Assembly (NCBI GenBank): GCA_017457215.1
Contig: JAFTHU010000001.1
Coordinates: forward strand, 109,890-173,889
From: Clostridia bacterium
GTDB taxonomy: Bacteria > Bacillota > Clostridia > Christensenellales > Borkfalkiaceae
Reading direction: 5' to 3'
Length of the DNA stretch: 64,000 nucleotides
Shown: in pieces, positions 25,436 through 33,920 of the stretch
Layout of the letters: each line of letters begins with the position of its first letter
Numbering within the stretch: the stretch's first letter is position 1
Notes under the pieces: model-generated
What the model was told of the DNA's origin: nothing
Database searches by the model: none
The model's input: only the letters and a program-made list of their open reading frames with translations
Program-made: the position numbers and the translations under genes

Positions 25436-25498
25436 TCCGATTTATCAAAGCAACAAGTTTCAATTTGTCGGATTGTTAATCCTTGTGGAAAAACTTTC

Positions 25499-25522
25499 AA
25501 AAGTATAGCACACTATACTTTT
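25499..25522 (+). terminator. Hairpin after the XRE gene
   Basis: AAAAGTATAG pairs with CTATACTTTT (25499-25508 with 25513-25522), 4-nt loop. Confidence 0.5.
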
Positions 25523-25556
25523 CAAGCAAAGTTGTGTATTTTTACAATAAAAAAGT

Positions 25557-25590
25557 AAAGGATAGCGAAATTTTCGCTATCCTTTTAGCT
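25557..25590. terminator. Bidirectional terminator between the XRE and anti-sigma genes
   Basis: AAAGGATAGCGA (25557-25568) pairs with TCGCTATCCTTT (25574-25585); T-rich on the minus strand beyond it. Confidence 0.75.
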
Positions 25591-25633
25591 TGTCTAAAAA
25601 ATCCATTATTGCGCCCGACTTTTTGCTGCTTTT

Positions 25634-25993
25634 TTATTTTATCTTGATTCGCACCAAAATACCGCCGTCTTCAGTAAAGGTTCTTTCGGTACAAACACTG
25701 TCCACCAAAAATAACCCTCTGCCGTGTTCAGAAAACACTTCGGCGCATTTGCCTTTCTGCGGCGGGCAAAACACCCGCTCTGCCATAATTTTCAATTCGA
25801 TATATTCCTGCAAAAGTTCTACGGCGAGTTTTGCGCTTCCGCCCGAATGTTTTAAGACGTTCCCAAGGAGTTCATAAACCACCAACTTGCTGTCAAAAAT
25901 CCGTTCGGAGGGGATATTCTTTTGGTTGAATACGTCGCAAAATTCTTTCACCGCGCTTTTGAGCGTTACGTAATTTTCTATTTCAAAAATCAT
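25634..25993 (-). CDS. RsbW/SpoIIAB-like anti-sigma factor ATPase (second copy)
   Basis: A 119-residue HATPase_c domain protein. The start is the ATG at 25993, with AGGAGGTG just upstream. It has the N-box (VVYELLGNVLKHSGG, with the conserved Glu and Asn) and the G2-type motif EHGRGLFLVDSV, but no recognisable DxGxG between them, where AERVFCPPQKGKCAEVFSE stands. It follows the sigma-factor gene by 9 nt in one operon. It is expected to bind the sigma factor or the STAS protein, possibly as a kinase. Confidence 0.85.
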   Translation of the reverse strand: MIFEIENYVTLKSAVKEFCDVFNQKNIPSERIFDSKLVVYELLGNVLKHSGGSAKLAVELLQEYIELKIMAERVFCPPQKGKCAEVFSEHGRGLFLVDSVCTERTFTEDGGILVRIKIK

Positions 25994-26002
25994 ACGCACC
26001 TC

Positions 26003-26740
26003 CTAAAAAGCGTCTTTTAAGCGTTCGCGCAGTTGTTCTAACAATTTTCGTTCCATACGGGAAACGAACATCTGCGAAACCCCCAAACGCGCCGCCGTAT
26101 CGCTCTGCGATAAACCGTCTGCATAGCGGTATTTGATAAGTTCCTTTGCCGTATCCGAAAAATCTCGCATCGCCGCCGCAAGCGTTTCTTTATTTTCAAA
26201 GGATTCGTACGCATCCTCACCGCTTCCCAACAAGCCGTACAATGATTTATTTTCGCCTTCGTCATCACTTCCCGCCATGCTGTCCAGCGAGATTGTTCCA
26301 CCAATTTCCAATGCCTTTACAACCTCTTCTTCCGAAGCTGAAATGCCTTGGGCTATCTGCGCCACCTTCGCCTTTTCCCCATATTTTGCTTCGTATTCTG
26401 CTGCAAATTTTTTCGCTGCCGCGTGCAATTCTCCCAAACGACGGGGCAGTTTTACCATTCTCGATTTATCACGGAAATAATTTTTTATCTCCCCCGTCAC
26501 GGTAGGAGTAATAAAAGTGGTAAATTGCATACCCAAATCGGGGTCAAAACGATCAATTCCACGTAAAAGCGCGTACGACGCCACTTGTTTTAAATCGTCG
26601 TACTCCACACCCCGCCCCACAAATTTTTTGGCAAGGATATCGGCTATGTAGAGATATTTTTCCGCAATTTGGTTGCGGATGGCAATATCGCCCGTCTCTT
26701 TGTACCGCCTAAACAGCTCCGTCATCTTTTCGTCCGTCAT
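26003..26740 (-). CDS. SigB/SigF-family RNA polymerase sigma factor
   Basis: A 245-residue alternative sigma factor of the SigB/F/G class. Region 2 runs from AIRNQIAEKYLYIADILAKKFVGRGVEYDDLKQVASYALLRGIDRFDPDLGMQFTTFITPTVTGEIKNYFRDKSRMVKLPRR. Region 3 is the middle AAAKKFAAEYEAKYG... and region 4 contains LSQSDTAARLGVSQMFVSRMERKLLEQLRERL. It is encoded between two anti-sigma-like genes and downstream of a STAS gene, the rsbV-rsbW-sigB / spoIIA layout with an extra gene. SigB (stress) or SigF (sporulation) cannot be separated by this sequence alone. Confidence 0.92.
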   Translation of the reverse strand: MTDEKMTELFRRYKETGDIAIRNQIAEKYLYIADILAKKFVGRGVEYDDLKQVASYALLRGIDRFDPDLGMQFTTFITPTVTGEIKNYFRDKSRMVKLPRRLGELHAAAKKFAAEYEAKYGEKAKVAQIAQGISASEEEVVKALEIGGTISLDSMAGSDDEGENKSLYGLLGSGEDAYESFENKETLAAAMRDFSDTAKELIKYRYADGLSQSDTAARLGVSQMFVSRMERKLLEQLRERLKDAF

Positions 26741-26742
26741 CG

Positions 26743-27096
26743 TTACCCTTCAAACGCAATCCGTACTACTCTATCCTGTTCTTTTACAAACTCTACGTTC
26801 CCCACGAGCGCGGAAAGAAGCGCTTTGGATATCTCGTCCTCAAATCCGTCCTCTTTCTCCCCCGTTTCGCCCATACCCGAAACGGCGCAGCCCAACGCTT
26901 CGCCCACGCAAAAATCTATCGTTGCAGACGAAAAACCGTTGCGTTTTAAAATAAGCAAGCTCTCCGTCACGCAAACTTTATAATCTTCCGCTGCATCCAC
27001 GTCAAACCCGACAAGCGCACAAAGCCCCCCCGTTGTCAAACGTACCGTGGTAAGATATTCCCCCGTCAATGGCATAGTTACCGAAAATTTTTCCAT
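26743..27096 (-). CDS. RsbW-like anti-sigma factor, degenerate ATP-binding site (first copy)
   Basis: A 117-residue protein starting at the ATG at 27096, which overlaps the upstream STAS stop region. The N-terminal half matches RsbW/SpoIIAB (PLTGEYLTTVRLTTGGLCALVGFDVDAAEDYKVCVTESLLIL). The expected N-box Asn/His after the Glu is replaced by LLILKRNGFS, and no HGRGL glycine loop is found; a long acidic GMGETGEKEDGFEDEISKAL insert takes its place. It probably lacks kinase activity. It is between rsbV-like STAS (2 nt) and the sigma factor (2 nt). Confidence 0.75.
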   Translation of the reverse strand: MEKFSVTMPLTGEYLTTVRLTTGGLCALVGFDVDAAEDYKVCVTESLLILKRNGFSSATIDFCVGEALGCAVSGMGETGEKEDGFEDEISKALLSALVGNVEFVKEQDRVVRIAFEG

Positions 27097-27097
27097 A

Positions 27098-27406
27098 TTA
27101 CGCAATCTCCATAACAGCGTCTAAACCGCAAATCAAAAACAGCTTTTTAATTTTCGGTTGCAATCCGACCAAACGCACGCCAAAGCCGTCCGCCTTTACC
27201 GCTTTCATAATTTTCACAAACGTACCTAACGTCGTGCTGTCGATAAAATTCAGCCCGTCGCACGCAAAGCATACGTTTGCAGGCGTTTTTGCATACGCCG
27301 CCGTTACTTCTTGGTAAAATTCTTCCGCATTACCCAAATCGATATCTCCCGTAAGCGCAACGCAAAGTTCGTCGTTTTCCCAACCTTTAATGGTTACTTC
27401 TTGCAT
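27098..27406 (-). CDS. STAS-domain anti-anti-sigma factor
   Basis: A 102-residue RsbV/SpoIIAA-like protein. The start is the ATG at 27406 (MQEVTIKGWEND), with AAGGAGA about 8 nt upstream. The STAS fold is seen (ELCVALTGDIDLGNAEEFYQEVTAAY), with the phosphorylation-site motif FIDSTTLGTFVKIMKA (Ser about residue 55). It releases the sigma factor when unphosphorylated. First gene of the module. Confidence 0.9.
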   Translation of the reverse strand: MQEVTIKGWENDELCVALTGDIDLGNAEEFYQEVTAAYAKTPANVCFACDGLNFIDSTTLGTFVKIMKAVKADGFGVRLVGLQPKIKKLFLICGLDAVMEIA

Positions 27407-27445
27407 ATCTTTTCTCCTTATTACAGAGGTTCTCTCTATATTTAT

Positions 27446-27470
27446 AACACCATTCCGCATTCTTTTAAAC
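27446..27470 (-). promoter_or_regulatory. Possible SigB/SigF-type promoter of the partner-switching operon
   Basis: Minus-strand GTTTAA (27465-27470), 13 bp, then GGTGTT (27446-27451). GTTTAA is the exact SigB -35 element; the -10 matches GGGTAT in only three of six positions. It would allow autoregulation. The -35 overlaps the end of the upstream permease gene. Confidence 0.35.
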
Positions 27471-28442
27471 AAGGGAAACGGAAATTGGATAAATCAAATT
27501 AAACAGCACGCCGATTATAACGGAAATTACATAACTGACGGTTATCAACAAAACGTTCCGCTTCCATTGACGGGTATTGCGGAGCAAGACCACAAAACCC
27601 ATCCCCGCATTCACGCACAGCCCCGCCACGCACGAACCGAAAGTGATTCCTCCGCCTAAAAAAGTTTCGGTAATGACCACTGACGACGCGCAATTTGGAA
27701 TTAACCCGATAACGCAAGTGATGAACGGCTGCAAAAAACGGTTCTTTTGCATAAATTTTACGAAAGTTTCTTCCCCTACTTCGTGTATTATCGTCCCCAA
27801 AACGAAATTTACGAGCAGGATAAAAAAGCCTACTTTCAAGGTATGCAACAAAGGGTACAGCAAATAATTTTTCCACGCGCTTTCGCCCTCGTGCTGCCGT
27901 CCGCAAGAACAGTTCGCTTGCACCTCTTTTTCTTCCAAATACCGTTGTATAAAAATTTCTTTCGTGCTTTCGGGCACGCCGTTGTTCGTTTTAGGCATCT
28001 CCATACAGAGCTGTTTCTTCCCAATCAACCGCAAAAGCCCGTCTACGGCATAACCAACGCCCACGGCAATAACGATTTTCGATAAAAGCAACGGAAGCAA
28101 CCAAACCGCACCCTTCCCCGACGAAAGCATAATGATAAAAGCCTCGTCGCTCGTCGCCATAAAAATTGACAACAGCGCGCCGACGGTAATATATTTCCGC
28201 TCGAATAATTTTGCCGCCATAACGGAAAAGCCGCATTGCGGCACAAGCCCCGTCGCCGCCCCGACCAACGGGCCTAACTTTCCGCCCAAATTGCGCACTT
28301 TTTGCAAATCCGCCCGATTTTCCAACAATTCCATCAAAGCGTAAATCAAAAAAAGAAAAGGCAAGAGCGGCCAAGTATGTTCTAACGCGTGCAAGAGGTT
28401 ATGCCCCGCGTCTTCAAAAAAATGTTCTAACGCGTGCCACAT
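27465..28442 (-). CDS. Putative manganese/metal efflux permease (ArsP_2-like)
   Basis: A 325-residue membrane protein. The start is the ATG at 28442 (MWHALEHFFEDAGHNLLH), just after the tsaD stop, with GAGGTG upstream. The family features are His-rich motifs near the N-terminus, PLVGAATGLVPQCGFSVMAAKLFERKYITVGALLSIFMATSDEAF (about 60-105), and the mirrored C-terminal repeat ITCVIGLIPNCASSVVITETFLGGGITFGSCVAGLCVNAGMGF (about 240-282). There is a Cys-rich cytoplasmic loop (CSCGRQH). Such proteins are annotated as manganese transporters or arsenic efflux proteins; the substrate is not certain. It is translated with tsaD. Confidence 0.82.
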   Translation of the reverse strand: MWHALEHFFEDAGHNLLHALEHTWPLLPFLFLIYALMELLENRADLQKVRNLGGKLGPLVGAATGLVPQCGFSVMAAKLFERKYITVGALLSIFMATSDEAFIIMLSSGKGAVWLLPLLLSKIVIAVGVGYAVDGLLRLIGKKQLCMEMPKTNNGVPESTKEIFIQRYLEEKEVQANCSCGRQHEGESAWKNYLLYPLLHTLKVGFFILLVNFVLGTIIHEVGEETFVKFMQKNRFLQPFITCVIGLIPNCASSVVITETFLGGGITFGSCVAGLCVNAGMGFVVLLRNTRQWKRNVLLITVSYVISVIIGVLFNLIYPISVSLV

Positions 28443-28443
28443 T

Positions 28444-29532
28444 TTACACCTCTTTTCCGCTTGCACGGCGGCTTTGTACCGTTTCCAACGTCGCCGCCAA
28501 AGGAATAGACGCTTTTGCCGTCAAGCTCATCTCCGCAAAATTGCCAATTCGATATTGCACCAAGCCCTCCGACGCAATCATTGCCGCATTATCCGTACAA
28601 TATTTCTTTTCGGGCAGAACCAACCGCAATCCGTTTTTATCACAAGCCGCTTGCAAACTTTCGCGAAGATATGTGTTTGCCGCAACGCCGCCGCCCGCTG
28701 TAACGACGGAAACGCCTTTTTCCCTCGCCGCTTCCACCGTCTTTTCCACCAAAACGTCCACCGCCGCTTTTTGGAACGAAGCCGCTACGTCCGCCTTGGA
28801 ATATTCTTCATTTTTTTGTTCTTTCGTATGGCAATAATTGATAACAGCCGTCTTTAACCCGCTGTACGAAAAATTATAACCGCCGCCCCCTTTCAACATC
28901 TTGGGCATCGGTACGTTTACCTCACCGCCAAGCGCGCATTTTTCGATATTCGGCCCGCCGGGATATTGTAAACCCAACACCCGCGCCACTTTATCAAAAG
29001 CCTCGCCTGCCGCATCGTCCAACGTTGCGCCAAGTATCTCAAACTCCGCTTCCGACTTCGCATAAAGCACAGCCGTATGCCCACCGCTTGCCAGCAAAGT
29101 AACGAACGGCGGTTTTAAATCGGGTGCGGAGAGATAGGACGCCGCCAAATGTCCGCGGATATGATTGACGGCAATCAGCGGCTTATTCAACGCATACGCA
29201 AACGCTTTGGCAAAGGATACCCCCACCAAAAGCGCGCCCAAAAGCCCCGCGCCGTACGTTACCGCCACCGCGTCGATTTCCGCATAGGATATCCCTGCAT
29301 TCTTTACTGCCCGTTCCACCACTTCAGCAACTGCATCGGTATGCGCACGGGAGGCAATTTCAGGCACTACGCCGCCAAAGAGCGCCTGCACGGAAGCAGA
29401 CGAAGCGATTTCATTAGACAAGATTTCCCTGCCCTTAATTACCGCCGCCGCCGTTTCGTCGCAAGAGCTCTCTATGCCGAGAATAATCGGATTTTCTTTG
29501 TTTAAATCAAGTTTTTCAAACGGATTGTACAT
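28444..29532 (-). CDS. tsaD: tRNA N6-adenosine threonylcarbamoyltransferase
   Basis: A 362-residue protein of the TsaD/Kae1/Gcp family that transfers threonylcarbamoyl to A37 of ANN-decoding tRNAs, with TsaB and TsaE. Motifs: the start of the ASKHA fold GIESSCDETAAAV (about 19-31), the metal-binding HIRGHLAA (about 123), TLLASGGHTAVL, GATLDDAAGEAFDKVAR, and VTAGGGVAANTYLRE. It lies downstream of prfB (46 nt) and overlaps the permease region. It links to trmO at 63.2 kb, which methylates the same t6A37. Confidence 0.97.
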   Translation of the reverse strand: MYNPFEKLDLNKENPIILGIESSCDETAAAVIKGREILSNEIASSASVQALFGGVVPEIASRAHTDAVAEVVERAVKNAGISYAEIDAVAVTYGAGLLGALLVGVSFAKAFAYALNKPLIAVNHIRGHLAASYLSAPDLKPPFVTLLASGGHTAVLYAKSEAEFEILGATLDDAAGEAFDKVARVLGLQYPGGPNIEKCALGGEVNVPMPKMLKGGGGYNFSYSGLKTAVINYCHTKEQKNEEYSKADVAASFQKAAVDVLVEKTVEAAREKGVSVVTAGGGVAANTYLRESLQAACDKNGLRLVLPEKKYCTDNAAMIASEGLVQYRIGNFAEMSLTAKASIPLAATLETVQSRRASGKEV

Positions 29533-29578
29533 AATGAAAACCTGTTCAAAAAGCGGCGGAAAACGCCGCCGCTTCGCT

Positions 29579-30676
29579 TTAAAATTTCTTTAAATAATCG
29601 ATAATGAAGCCGTGCAATTCGCCGTCCATCACCGCTTGTACGTCGCCCTTTTCAAAACCCGTACGGTGATCTTTCACCAACGTATACGGGCAGAATACGT
29701 ACGAACGTATTTGTGCCCCCCACTCAATCTTTTTCACGTCCCCTTTCATTGCAGCAGCTTCCGCCTGACGCTGTTCGATTTTCTTTTCCAAGAGTTTCGA
29801 ACGAAGCATTGCAAAACACATGGCTTTATTTTGGAGCTGCGAACGCTCGTTTTGGCATTGTACGACAATGCCCGTAGGGAAGTGCGTAATACGTACCGCC
29901 GAGGCAACCTTATTGACGTTTTGACCGCCTGCCCCGCCCGAATGGTAAATATCGATACGGATATCGTCGTCGTCAATTTCCACTTCGTTATCGTCCTCTA
30001 CTTCGGGCATAACTTCCAAGGAAGAGAACGAGGTTTGGCGACGCTTGTTGGCATCGAAAGGAGAAATACGCACCAAACGGTGCACGCCCATTTCCGCCTT
30101 TAAATATCCGTACGCATTTTCACCCTCTACGCGGAAAGCAACGCTCTTCAACCCCGCGCCGTCTCCTGCTTCACGGTCAAGTTCCGTCACTTTGAATCCC
30201 ATCTTTTCGCAATAGCGGTTATACATACGGTACAGCATTTGACACCAATCGCAAGCTTCCGTACCGCCCGCGCCGGCGTGCAGAGAAAGCATCGCGTTAT
30301 GGTTATCGTACTGCCCTTTCAAAATGGCGCGGATACGCATATCTTCGATATCTTTTTCCGCCGTTTTCAACATTTCGTCGAGTTCGGGAATCAAACTTTC
30401 ATCTTCCGTTTCCTCGATAAGATCGATAACGTCTTCCGCGTCAGAAAGCGCTGTTGCCCCATTTTCATAGGAATTGATTTTATTGCGGATTGCAGAAACT
30501 TCCTTTCCTATTTTGGTGGATTTTTCCATATCCTGCCAAACTTCGGGGTTTTCCTGCTCCTTTTCCAATTCCGCAAGACGGGGGCGCAAATGCTCGATAT
30601 CCAACGCATATTCCGCCTCTTTAAGGGTCGCGCGCATCGCTTGTACTTTTAATCTGTAATCGTCTGCTTTAAACAT
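29579..30676 (-). CDS. prfB: Peptide chain release factor 2
   Basis: A 365-residue class I release factor for UGA/UAA codons. The N-terminal helical hairpin (to about 110) is followed by RISPFDANKRRQTSF, the RF2-type SPF codon-recognition motif (about 200), and the catalytic GGQ in SGGAGGQNVNKVASAVRITHFPTG (about 243-266). The whole protein is in one frame from the ATG at 30676, with AAAGGAT upstream. There is no in-frame UGA or slippage motif near the N-terminus, unlike many bacteria that use a programmed +1 frameshift. It follows secA by 24 nt. Confidence 0.97.
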   Translation of the reverse strand: MFKADDYRLKVQAMRATLKEAEYALDIEHLRPRLAELEKEQENPEVWQDMEKSTKIGKEVSAIRNKINSYENGATALSDAEDVIDLIEETEDESLIPELDEMLKTAEKDIEDMRIRAILKGQYDNHNAMLSLHAGAGGTEACDWCQMLYRMYNRYCEKMGFKVTELDREAGDGAGLKSVAFRVEGENAYGYLKAEMGVHRLVRISPFDANKRRQTSFSSLEVMPEVEDDNEVEIDDDDIRIDIYHSGGAGGQNVNKVASAVRITHFPTGIVVQCQNERSQLQNKAMCFAMLRSKLLEKKIEQRQAEAAAMKGDVKKIEWGAQIRSYVFCPYTLVKDHRTGFEKGDVQAVMDGELHGFIIDYLKKF

Positions 30677-30700
30677 ACTTTCTATCCTTTTGTTTGCAGA

Positions 30701-33664
30701 TTATTCGTTGCCTTTCTTTTCTTCCGCAGCTTTTTGCTCCGCAGCCGCTTGTGCCGCTTTAAACGACGACATATTCGACAAAGGTTCGGGCATTTGACGG
30801 CGGAACACTCTAGTAGGAGTCGGCGTCGAATTTACGGGTTGCGCGGGCGCGGCAGGTCTTGCCTGCACGGGCTGCTGTGCCATCGGCGCGGGGCGCATCT
30901 CCACCTTTACTTTCAGTAACACGCTGATAACCGAATGTTGAATACGCGCCACCATTTCCTCGAACATATCAAAGCCCTCTTTTTTGTACGAAATAACGGG
31001 GTCTACCTGTCCGTAAGCGCGCAAGGATATCCCTTTGCGGAGCTGATCCATTGCGTCAATATGGTCGATCCAATTTCTGTCTACCGTCATCAAAAGCACG
31101 CGGCGTTCAACCTGCGAGAAGTCTACGCCCTGTTCTTTGAGTTCGGCTATTTTCTTTTCGTATTCTTTTTCTACTTTCTTCGAAATTTTACGGATTGCCG
31201 TTTCATAATCCCACTTCGTCAAACGTTCGCGCGTAATGTAATTCGTCCCCTCGGGCAACACTTTCGCTTCCAACGCCGCATTCAGTTCGTCTTCATTCCA
31301 CAGTTCGGGCATCGCGTCGATATTAACCGCGTTTGCCACCGTTTCCACAACGTAATCGGGTATATATTTAAGCACTTGTTCGTGTACGTTTTCGCCGCGT
31401 AAAACGTTCATACGGTTTTCGTACATAACCAAACGCTGTTTGTTCATTACGTCGTCGTATTGCAATACGTTTTTACGGATACCGAAGTTTCTACCCTCGA
31501 TATTACGCTGTGCATTTTCAATACCGTGCGAAAGCATCTTCGATTGTAAACAAGTATCTTCGTCAATCTTAAAGAACGAATAAAGCGCTTTCATTCTTTC
31601 GCCGCCGAAGCGCATAATCAAATCGTCTTCTAACGAAAGGAAGAATACCGACATACCGATATCCCCTTGACGGCCTGCACGACCGCGGAGCTGGTTGTCG
31701 ATACGGCGAGATTCGTGACGTTCCGTACCGATAATGCACAAACCGCCTGCTTCCACTACCTTTTCCTTTTCCGCATCCGTTTCCGCTTTGTAATGTGCAT
31801 ATACTTTTTTATATCTTTCACGGAGTGTTGCAATCTCTTCGCTGATATCCGTAATGTACATACTCATAGCAAGATCGATATCTTCAGGGTTGTTGCCCTC
31901 TTCGCGAAGACGTTTCTTCGCCAAATATTCCGCATTACCGCCAAGCAGAATGTCCGTACCGCGCCCCGCCATGTTCGTAGAAATGGTAACTGCTCCAAAA
32001 CGTCCTGCCTGCGCTACGATTTCCGCTTCACGTTCGTGGTTCTTTGCGTTCAAAATATTATGTTTTACGCCGTTGCGTTTAAGCAAACGGGAAATTTCTT
32101 CCGATTTGTCTACAGACGAAGTACCTACCAAGATAGGCTGACCGCTTTCGTGGCGTTTCATAATTTCGTCTACAATCGCGCGCTTTTTGCCATCGAACGT
32201 CGAATAAACCATATCAGGCAAATCTACACGCTTAATGGGACGGTTCGTAGGAATTTCCACAACGTCCAACGAATAGATCGTTCTAAACTCTGCCTCTTCC
32301 GTTTTTGCCGTACCCGTCATACCCGACAATTTCTTATACAGACGGAAGTAGTTTTGGAACGTAACCGTTGCGTACGTCTTATTTTCGCTACGTACTTCCA
32401 CGCCCTCTTTCGCCTCGATTGCCTGATGCAACCCATCCGAGTATCTTCTGCCGTTCATAAGACGACCCGTAAATTCGTCTACAATTACCACTTCGCCTTC
32501 ACTTACGATGTAATCTTCGTCAAGTTTAAAGAGTTTGTGCGCTTTAAGCGCCTGCTGAATGTGGTGATTCAAATCTGCGTGTTCGATTTCCGCAATGTTG
32601 TCGATACGGAAGAAACGTTCTGCCTTTCTAGCTCCGCTATCGGTAAGCTCCACCGTCTTGTCCTTGCGGTTGATGATGTAATCCCAGTTGCGTTCCATTG
32701 CCAGGGATTTTTTACCCTCGGGTGCAGCCGCCAAAGCCGCCGCTTTCTTCTCGGCAAGTTCCGCTTCGTAGTTCGCTTGTTCTTCCAAGGTCATCTTGGT
32801 ATAATCGACGAACTCTTCTTCCTCTTCCTCGTCGTCCACGGCAACCTTTTTCTTATTCTTCTTTTTGTTTGCACGCATCTCCTGTGCAGCAGCCGCTTCC
32901 GCGTCTTTTAAATCATCATCAAAACCGCCCGTAAAGGTACGCACAAGCTTATCTACCTGCACGTACAAATCGGAAGATTTTTCACCTTTACCCGAAATGA
33001 TAAGCGGCGTTCTTGCTTCGTCGATAAGAATAGAGTCCACTTCGTCCACGATGGCAAACGTCAAATCGCGTTGTACCATCTTGGAAATGTCCGTTTTCAA
33101 ATTATCACGAAGATAATCGAAACCGAATTCGTTATTTGTACCGTATACGATATCGCATTTATAAGCGGTGCGTTTTTCGTCGTCTTCCATACCGGGAACA
33201 ACTACGCCAACGGTAAGCCCCATGAACTTGTGCACTTTGCCCATCCATTCCGCGTCGCGCTTTGCAAGGTAATCGTTGACCGTAACGATATGCACGCTCT
33301 TGCCCGAGAGTGCGTTCAAATACGCGGGCAGAGTGGAAACGAGGGTTTTACCTTCACCCGTACGCATTTCCGCAATACGCCCTTGATGCAAACAGATACC
33401 GCCGATAATTTGCACGCGGAAATGGCGCATACCGAGGATACGCTTGGACGCTTCACGCAGAGCTGCAAATGCGTCAAACAGAATATCGTCTAACGTTTCG
33501 CCGTCTGCAAGGCGCTGTTTAAAAATCGCCGTTTGCCCTTTGAGGGTTTCGTCATCCATGGCTTGGTATTTAGGCTCTAACGCCTCTACCTGATCCGCCA
33601 TTTTATTCAGTTTTTTCAAGCTACGTCTTGCGTCGCCGCTAGTCAAAAATTTAATCAATCCCAT
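30701..33664 (-). CDS. secA: Preprotein translocase ATPase SecA
   Basis: A 987-residue motor that drives exported proteins through SecYEG. NBD1 has the Walker A motif MRTGEGKTL (about 100-108) and DEVD (207-210); further motifs are SGMTGTAKTE, VGTSSVDKSEEISRLL, STNMAGRGTDI and GRAGRQGDIG. The preprotein-binding region (about 245-325) holds an unusual Lys- then Glu-rich stretch (NKKKNKKKVAVDDEEEEEE). The C-terminus ends AQAAAEQKAAEEKKGNE, so the usual zinc-binding CxCxSG tail is missing. The start has GGAG upstream. prfB follows in the same operon. Confidence 0.97.
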   Translation of the reverse strand: MGLIKFLTSGDARRSLKKLNKMADQVEALEPKYQAMDDETLKGQTAIFKQRLADGETLDDILFDAFAALREASKRILGMRHFRVQIIGGICLHQGRIAEMRTGEGKTLVSTLPAYLNALSGKSVHIVTVNDYLAKRDAEWMGKVHKFMGLTVGVVVPGMEDDEKRTAYKCDIVYGTNNEFGFDYLRDNLKTDISKMVQRDLTFAIVDEVDSILIDEARTPLIISGKGEKSSDLYVQVDKLVRTFTGGFDDDLKDAEAAAAQEMRANKKKNKKKVAVDDEEEEEEFVDYTKMTLEEQANYEAELAEKKAAALAAAPEGKKSLAMERNWDYIINRKDKTVELTDSGARKAERFFRIDNIAEIEHADLNHHIQQALKAHKLFKLDEDYIVSEGEVVIVDEFTGRLMNGRRYSDGLHQAIEAKEGVEVRSENKTYATVTFQNYFRLYKKLSGMTGTAKTEEAEFRTIYSLDVVEIPTNRPIKRVDLPDMVYSTFDGKKRAIVDEIMKRHESGQPILVGTSSVDKSEEISRLLKRNGVKHNILNAKNHEREAEIVAQAGRFGAVTISTNMAGRGTDILLGGNAEYLAKKRLREEGNNPEDIDLAMSMYITDISEEIATLRERYKKVYAHYKAETDAEKEKVVEAGGLCIIGTERHESRRIDNQLRGRAGRQGDIGMSVFFLSLEDDLIMRFGGERMKALYSFFKIDEDTCLQSKMLSHGIENAQRNIEGRNFGIRKNVLQYDDVMNKQRLVMYENRMNVLRGENVHEQVLKYIPDYVVETVANAVNIDAMPELWNEDELNAALEAKVLPEGTNYITRERLTKWDYETAIRKISKKVEKEYEKKIAELKEQGVDFSQVERRVLLMTVDRNWIDHIDAMDQLRKGISLRAYGQVDPVISYKKEGFDMFEEMVARIQHSVISVLLKVKVEMRPAPMAQQPVQARPAAPAQPVNSTPTPTRVFRRQMPEPLSNMSSFKAAQAAAEQKAAEEKKGNE

Positions 33665-33876
33665 CTTAAAACTCCGATAGATATTTTCTTACTGTTTATC
33701 CGTATAAAATACGGCATTTTAACGTCATTATATATTGTACAATATTTTGGCGAAAAATCAAAGCGTTTTCAAGCTATTTTTCTAAAAAATATCCTCTATG
33801 CAAGGTCGGAATGCGTCGAAAACACAAAATTCTATACATATATACCCACTTTGCTTTGTTTTTAAGACGGGAAAAG

Positions 33877-33913
33877 CAAAAAAACAGGCATGGATTTTAC
33901 TCCATGCCCGCTG
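33877..33913 (-). terminator. Terminator of the 33.9 kb lipoprotein gene
   Basis: GGCATGGA (33887-33894) pairs with TCCATGCC (33901-33908), extended by AACAG/CTGTT; the minus-strand continuation is U7. It is 8 nt past the stop codon. Confidence 0.85.
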
Positions 33914-33920
33914 TTGCCGA

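Noticed and set aside
29579-30676. A programmed +1 frameshift in prfB
   Set aside because: The protein is continuous in one frame from a good start, with no in-frame UGA.
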